Positions 15,131 through 18,091 of a DNA stretch of 18,091 bases are shown in pieces (positions within the stretch are counted from its first letter, which is position 1; each line of letters begins with the position of its first letter). The translations under genes were made by a program, and so were the position numbers. The DNA comes from JAJRVH01 sp964505995 (lineage in GTDB: Bacteria > Pseudomonadota > Zetaproteobacteria > Mariprofundales > Mariprofundaceae): NCBI GenBank assembly GCA_964505995.1, contig CAZDLB010000029.1, forward strand, positions 1-18,091, in the 5' to 3' direction. Under the pieces are notes generated by a model, which was given only the letters and a program-made list of their open reading frames with translations, was not told the DNA's origin and made no database searches.

Positions 15131-15139
15131 AAAGGAGGT
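15131..15139 (+). promoter_or_regulatory. Strong Shine-Dalgarno deciding the start at 15145
   Basis: AAAGGAGGT is a near-perfect anti-16S match, five bases before ATG 15145. It is the best ribosome binding site in the window. It rules out the longer in-frame ATG at 15079, which lies inside hairpin 1 and has no such site. Confidence 0.85.
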
Positions 15140-15144
15140 TGTCA

Positions 15145-15366
15145 ATGGGCATTGTCACGATCATGTTGGCTACAATGGCCGGACTGGGCACGCTGATCCT
15201 GGCGTTGTTCTGGCAGACGCCCGTGGCCATCGCGATCGCGATGCTGACCTGGGGCGCTCTGCTGACAGCAACCTTTGCCTGGTATTTCCGGCCCGAAGCG
15301 ATGCGGCATGATCCGCGCGCCAGGCATCGCCTGACGGGCGGGCGAATGCATCGCTACAGCCACTAG
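15145..15366 (+). CDS. Small two-helix membrane protein of unknown function
   Basis: I do not recognise the family. The 73-residue product has two hydrophobic helices (about 3-22 and 26-47) joined by the short turn FWQTP, then a basic tail of 26 residues rich in Arg and His (RARHRLTGGRMHRYSH). By the positive-inside rule both ends should face the cytoplasm. It is very likely a real gene: it has the best ribosome binding site in the window, a candidate promoter and structured leader upstream, and a strong terminator 12 nt after its stop. It therefore appears monocistronic, between pcm (divergent) and acnA. Possible roles such as a small regulator or stabiliser of a membrane complex are guesses. 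Confidence 0.85.
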   Translation: MGIVTIMLATMAGLGTLILALFWQTPVAIAIAMLTWGALLTATFAWYFRPEAMRHDPRARHRLTGGRMHRYSH

Positions 15367-15378
15367 GCATGCATGTCA

Positions 15379-15410
15379 GGCGGGGCTTCGGTGCCCCGCC
15401 TTTCTTTTTC
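15379..15410 (+). terminator. Intrinsic terminator after the small membrane protein gene
   Basis: Perfect 8-bp GC stem GGCGGGGC (15379-15386) with GCCCCGCC (15393-15400), loop TTCGGT, followed by TTTCTTTTT. It is a textbook rho-independent terminator that isolates the small gene from acnA. Confidence 0.92.
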
Positions 15411-15453
15411 CGGCGCATCATCGCCGTCCGTGGTCCAGTTGCGGCTTTATGGC

Positions 15454-15469
15454 AGCGGCTTCTGCCGCT
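15454..15469. repeat. Hairpin in the acnA upstream region
   Basis: AGCGGC and GCCGCT flank a TTCT loop (6-bp stem), 37 nt before the acnA start. It may be a leader hairpin or an operator half-site. I could not identify a convincing acnA promoter in 15411-15506. Confidence 0.35.
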
Positions 15470-15506
15470 AGCTTGCGCAGCCATTCCCATTCATCAGGAG
15501 TCGCAT

Positions 15507-18091
15507 GTGAGCAACAGTTTCAATGCCCGGAGCAGTCTGAAGGTCGGAGACAGGGAATATGTCTATTACCGGCTCGATGCCGCCGGTGACGTATCCCGGC
15601 TGCCGTATTCGATGAAGATTCTGCTTGAGAATCTGCTGCGGCGCGAGGACGGCGAGGTGGTCCGGCGCGAGGATATCGAGGCCATCGTGCAGTGGGACCC
15701 GAAGGCCGAACCCGAGTATGAGATCGCCTACATGCCGGCCCGCGTTCTGATGCAGGACTTTACCGGCGTGCCGGCCGTCGTGGATCTGGCCGCGATGCGC
15801 GATGCGGTCGTCGATCTCGGCGGCGATCCGGAAAGGATCAATCCGCTGGCCCCGGCCGAGCTGGTCATCGATCACTCGGTGCAGGTGGACCGCTTCGGCT
15901 CCGACGATGCGCTGGCGAAAAACGCCGAGATCGAGTTTGAGCGCAACCGCGAGCGCTACAACTTCCTGAAATGGGGTCAGAAGGCCTTCGACAATTTCAA
16001 GGTCGTGCCGCCGGATACCGGCATCGTGCATCAGGTGAATCTGGAATACCTGGCGCGCACGGTCTTCGTCGATGAAGACGGCGTGGCCTATCCCGACACT
16101 CTGGTCGGCACCGATTCGCACACGACGATGATCAACGGCCTGGGCGTGCTTGGCTGGGGTGTCGGCGGCATCGAGGCGGAAGCCGCGATGCTCGGTCAGC
16201 CGATCTCGATGCTCGTGCCGAAGGTGGTCGGCTTTGAGCTGACCGGCAGGCTGCCGGAAGGGGCGACGGCCACGGATCTGGTGCTGACGATCGTCGAAAT
16301 GCTCCGAAAGCATGGGGTCGTCGGCAAGTTCGTCGAGTTTTACGGCGATGGCCTGGATCATCTGCCGCTGGCCGATCGCGCGACGATTGCGAACATGGCG
16401 CCGGAATACGGCGCGACCTGCGGCATTTTCCCGATTGACGATGAAACCCTGAACTATCTGCGCATCTCCGGCCGTTCCGAGGAGACGATTGCGCTGGTGA
16501 AGGCCTATGCGAAGGCCCAGGGGATGTTCCGCGATGCCGAAAACCGGGCCGTCTACAGCGAGACGCTGAAGCTGGACATGGGCACCGTGGAGCCCTCGCT
16601 GGCCGGGCCCAAGCGACCGCAGGATCGCATCGCGCTGAAGCAGTCGAAGCCCGCGTTCGTCGAATCGCTGGCGGCTATCAAGAAGGAGGCGGGGCTTGAA
16701 TCGAAGGCCGTGACGACGACGATCGATGGCGAGCAGGTCACGATCGACGATGGCGCGGTCGTCATCGCCGCGATCACCTCATGCACGAACACCTCCAATC
16801 CCTCGGTCATGCTCGGCGCCGGGCTTGTCGCGAAGAAGGCCGCAGCCCTCGGGCTGAAGCGGGCGCCCTGGGTCAAGACCTCGCTGGGGCCGGGGTCGCT
16901 GGTCGTGACGGAATATCTCGAGAGCGCCGGCCTGATGCAGCCGCTGAAGCAGCTCGGCTTCCATGTTGTCGGCTACGGCTGCACGACCTGCATCGGCAAT
17001 TCCGGGCCGCTGCCGGAGGAAGTATCGAAAGCGATCGCCGAGGGCAATCTTTCCGTTTGTTCCGTGCTTTCGGGCAACCGCAACTTCGAGGGCCGCGTGC
17101 ATGCCGAGGTGCGCATGAATTACCTGGCCAGCCCGCCGCTGGTCGTGGCCTATGCCATCGCCGGCACGATGAACATCGATCTCTACAACGATCCGATCGG
17201 CAAGGGCGATGACGGGCAGGACGTGTATCTGAAGGACATCTGGCCGACCCAGGCCGAGATCGCCGAGGCCGTGGCCGGCGTGACGCGGGAGCAGTTCGCG
17301 AAGTCCTATGCCGACGTCTTCGCCGGCGATGCGAACTGGCAGGCGCTTGACGCGCCGGAAGGCGATCGCTTCGCCTGGGATGCAAACTCGACCTATATCC
17401 AGAATCCGCCGTACTTTGCCGGCATGGGAAGCGAGGCCGGGGAGATCGGCGACATCGAGGGCGCACGCGTGCTGGCGCTGCTTGGCGATTCGGTGACGAC
17501 CGACCACATCTCGCCGGCCGGCGCGATCAAGGCCGATTCGCCGGCCGGGCAGTATCTGATCGAGCGCGGGGTTGAGCCGAAGGACTTCAATTCCTACGGC
17601 TCGCGGCGCGGCAACCACGAGGTGATGATGCGCGGCACCTTCGCGAACATCCGCCTGCGCAACCGTCTGGCGCCTGGCACCGAGGGCGGCGTGACCGTGC
17701 ATCTGCCCGACGGCGAGCAGATGAGTATCTATGATGCGGCGATGAAATACCGGGCGGAAGGCGTTCCGGCGATCGTCATCGCTGGCAGGGAATACGGCTC
17801 CGGCTCCTCGCGCGACTGGGCGGCCAAGGGCCCGGCGCTGCTGGGCGTGCGCGCGGTGATTGCCGAGAGCTACGAGCGCATTCACCGCTCCAACCTCGTC
17901 GGCATGGGCATCCTGCCGCTGCAGTTCATGGCCGGGGATTCGGCCGAGGCGCTCGGGCTGACCGGCCGCGAGGTGTTCGATATCCGCGGGGTTCAGGAAG
18001 GCGCCCGTGAGGTGGAGGTCGCGGCCGACGGCAAGACCTTCATGGCCCAGGTGCGCATCGATACGCCGAAGGAATGGGACTACTACCGCCA
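15507..18091 (+). CDS. acnA: Aconitate hydratase A (AcnA), 3' end beyond window
   Basis: TCA-cycle enzyme interconverting citrate and isocitrate through cis-aconitate with a [4Fe-4S] cluster; apo forms can bind RNA. 861 codons are present, and the E. coli protein has 891 residues. The sequence closely follows AcnA: RPARVLMQDFTGVPAVVDLA, DHSVQVDRFG, YPDTLVGTDSHTTMINGLGV and GWGVGGIEAEAAMLGQP. Cluster ligands are Cys426 in TSCTNTSNPSVM and Cys492/Cys495 in GYGCTTCIGNSGPLP. The swivel domain has GAREYGSGSSRDWAAKG-like sequence (IAGREYGSGSSRDWAAKG). The last visible residues, TPKEWDYYR, are close to the family C-terminus, so only about 15-30 residues are missing. The start is GTG 15507, set 6 nt after AGGAG (15496-15500); the ATG two bases earlier runs straight into a stop. 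It stands alone, behind a terminator. Confidence 0.97.
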   Translation, partial: MSNSFNARSSLKVGDREYVYYRLDAAGDVSRLPYSMKILLENLLRREDGEVVRREDIEAIVQWDPKAEPEYEIAYMPARVLMQDFTGVPAVVDLAAMRDAVVDLGGDPERINPLAPAELVIDHSVQVDRFGSDDALAKNAEIEFERNRERYNFLKWGQKAFDNFKVVPPDTGIVHQVNLEYLARTVFVDEDGVAYPDTLVGTDSHTTMINGLGVLGWGVGGIEAEAAMLGQPISMLVPKVVGFELTGRLPEGATATDLVLTIVEMLRKHGVVGKFVEFYGDGLDHLPLADRATIANMAPEYGATCGIFPIDDETLNYLRISGRSEETIALVKAYAKAQGMFRDAENRAVYSETLKLDMGTVEPSLAGPKRPQDRIALKQSKPAFVESLAAIKKEAGLESKAVTTTIDGEQVTIDDGAVVIAAITSCTNTSNPSVMLGAGLVAKKAAALGLKRAPWVKTSLGPGSLVVTEYLESAGLMQPLKQLGFHVVGYGCTTCIGNSGPLPEEVSKAIAEGNLSVCSVLSGNRNFEGRVHAEVRMNYLASPPLVVAYAIAGTMNIDLYNDPIGKGDDGQDVYLKDIWPTQAEIAEAVAGVTREQFAKSYADVFAGDANWQALDAPEGDRFAWDANSTYIQNPPYFAGMGSEAGEIGDIEGARVLALLGDSVTTDHISPAGAIKADSPAGQYLIERGVEPKDFNSYGSRRGNHEVMMRGTFANIRLRNRLAPGTEGGVTVHLPDGEQMSIYDAAMKYRAEGVPAIVIAGREYGSGSSRDWAAKGPALLGVRAVIAESYERIHRSNLVGMGILPLQFMAGDSAEALGLTGREVFDIRGVQEGAREVEVAADGKTFMAQVRIDTPKEWDYYR

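Noticed and set aside
15079..15144. Longer start for the small membrane protein
   Set aside because: The in-frame ATG at 15079 lies inside hairpin 1, has no fitting ribosome binding site and adds a polar segment ahead of the first helix.

Overview
The window is a GC-rich (roughly 60 percent by eye), densely coded bacterial chromosome segment. Gene content points to a gammaproteobacterium: dnaE followed directly by accA, a Uup-type ABC-F protein, a CpxP/CpxR/CpxA-like envelope stress module, Pcm and AcnA. I cannot name the genus. A run of exactly 100 N at 9148-9247 marks a draft-assembly gap, so the true distance there is unknown. There are no tRNA or rRNA genes, insertion sequences, prophage genes or CRISPR arrays. 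No gene-free stretch exceeds about 180 nt.

Layout. (1) 18-4512 (+): dnaE (replicative polymerase alpha subunit) and accA (acetyl-CoA carboxyltransferase alpha), 43 nt apart and probably co-transcribed. (2) 4521-6986 (-): uup, convergent with accA, and upstream of it a small periplasmic CpxP/Spy-like gene. A strong hairpin with a T-rich tail separates these two. (3) 7164-9147 (+): cpxR and cpxA, overlapping by ATGA and divergent from cpxP. The shared 177-nt spacer has a GTAA-N7-GTAAA match to the CpxR box and a separate dyad. cpxA runs into the gap about 20 codons before its expected end. (4) 9250-14306 (+): a tight five-gene set made of NfeD-type membrane serine protease, slipin, type 2 thymidine/AMP phosphorylase, class III-like PRPP synthetase and Mut7-C RNase. 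Junctions overlap by 4 nt or 1 nt, or are separated by 9 or 7 nt. (5) 14311-14985 (-): pcm, tail to tail with the RNase gene. (6) 15145-15366 (+): an orphan 73-residue two-helix membrane protein with its own candidate promoter, structured 5' leader, excellent ribosome binding site and clear terminator. (7) 15507 to the window end (+): acnA from a GTG start, lacking only its last residues.

How the parts fit. The Cpx set looks like a classical envelope stress circuit: the kinase senses misfolding, the regulator binds the divergent spacer, and CpxP damps the signal. The five-gene set joins a membrane-quality pair (NfeD protease and slipin) to a trio whose family roles suggest RNA cleavage, phosphorolysis of nucleotides or nucleosides, and PRPP metabolism. 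That trio is the most interesting part of the window, because the archaeal-type phosphorylase is linked here to a PRPP synthetase-like partner, with none of the archaeal R15P isomerase or RuBisCO genes in view. The rest is largely core housekeeping.
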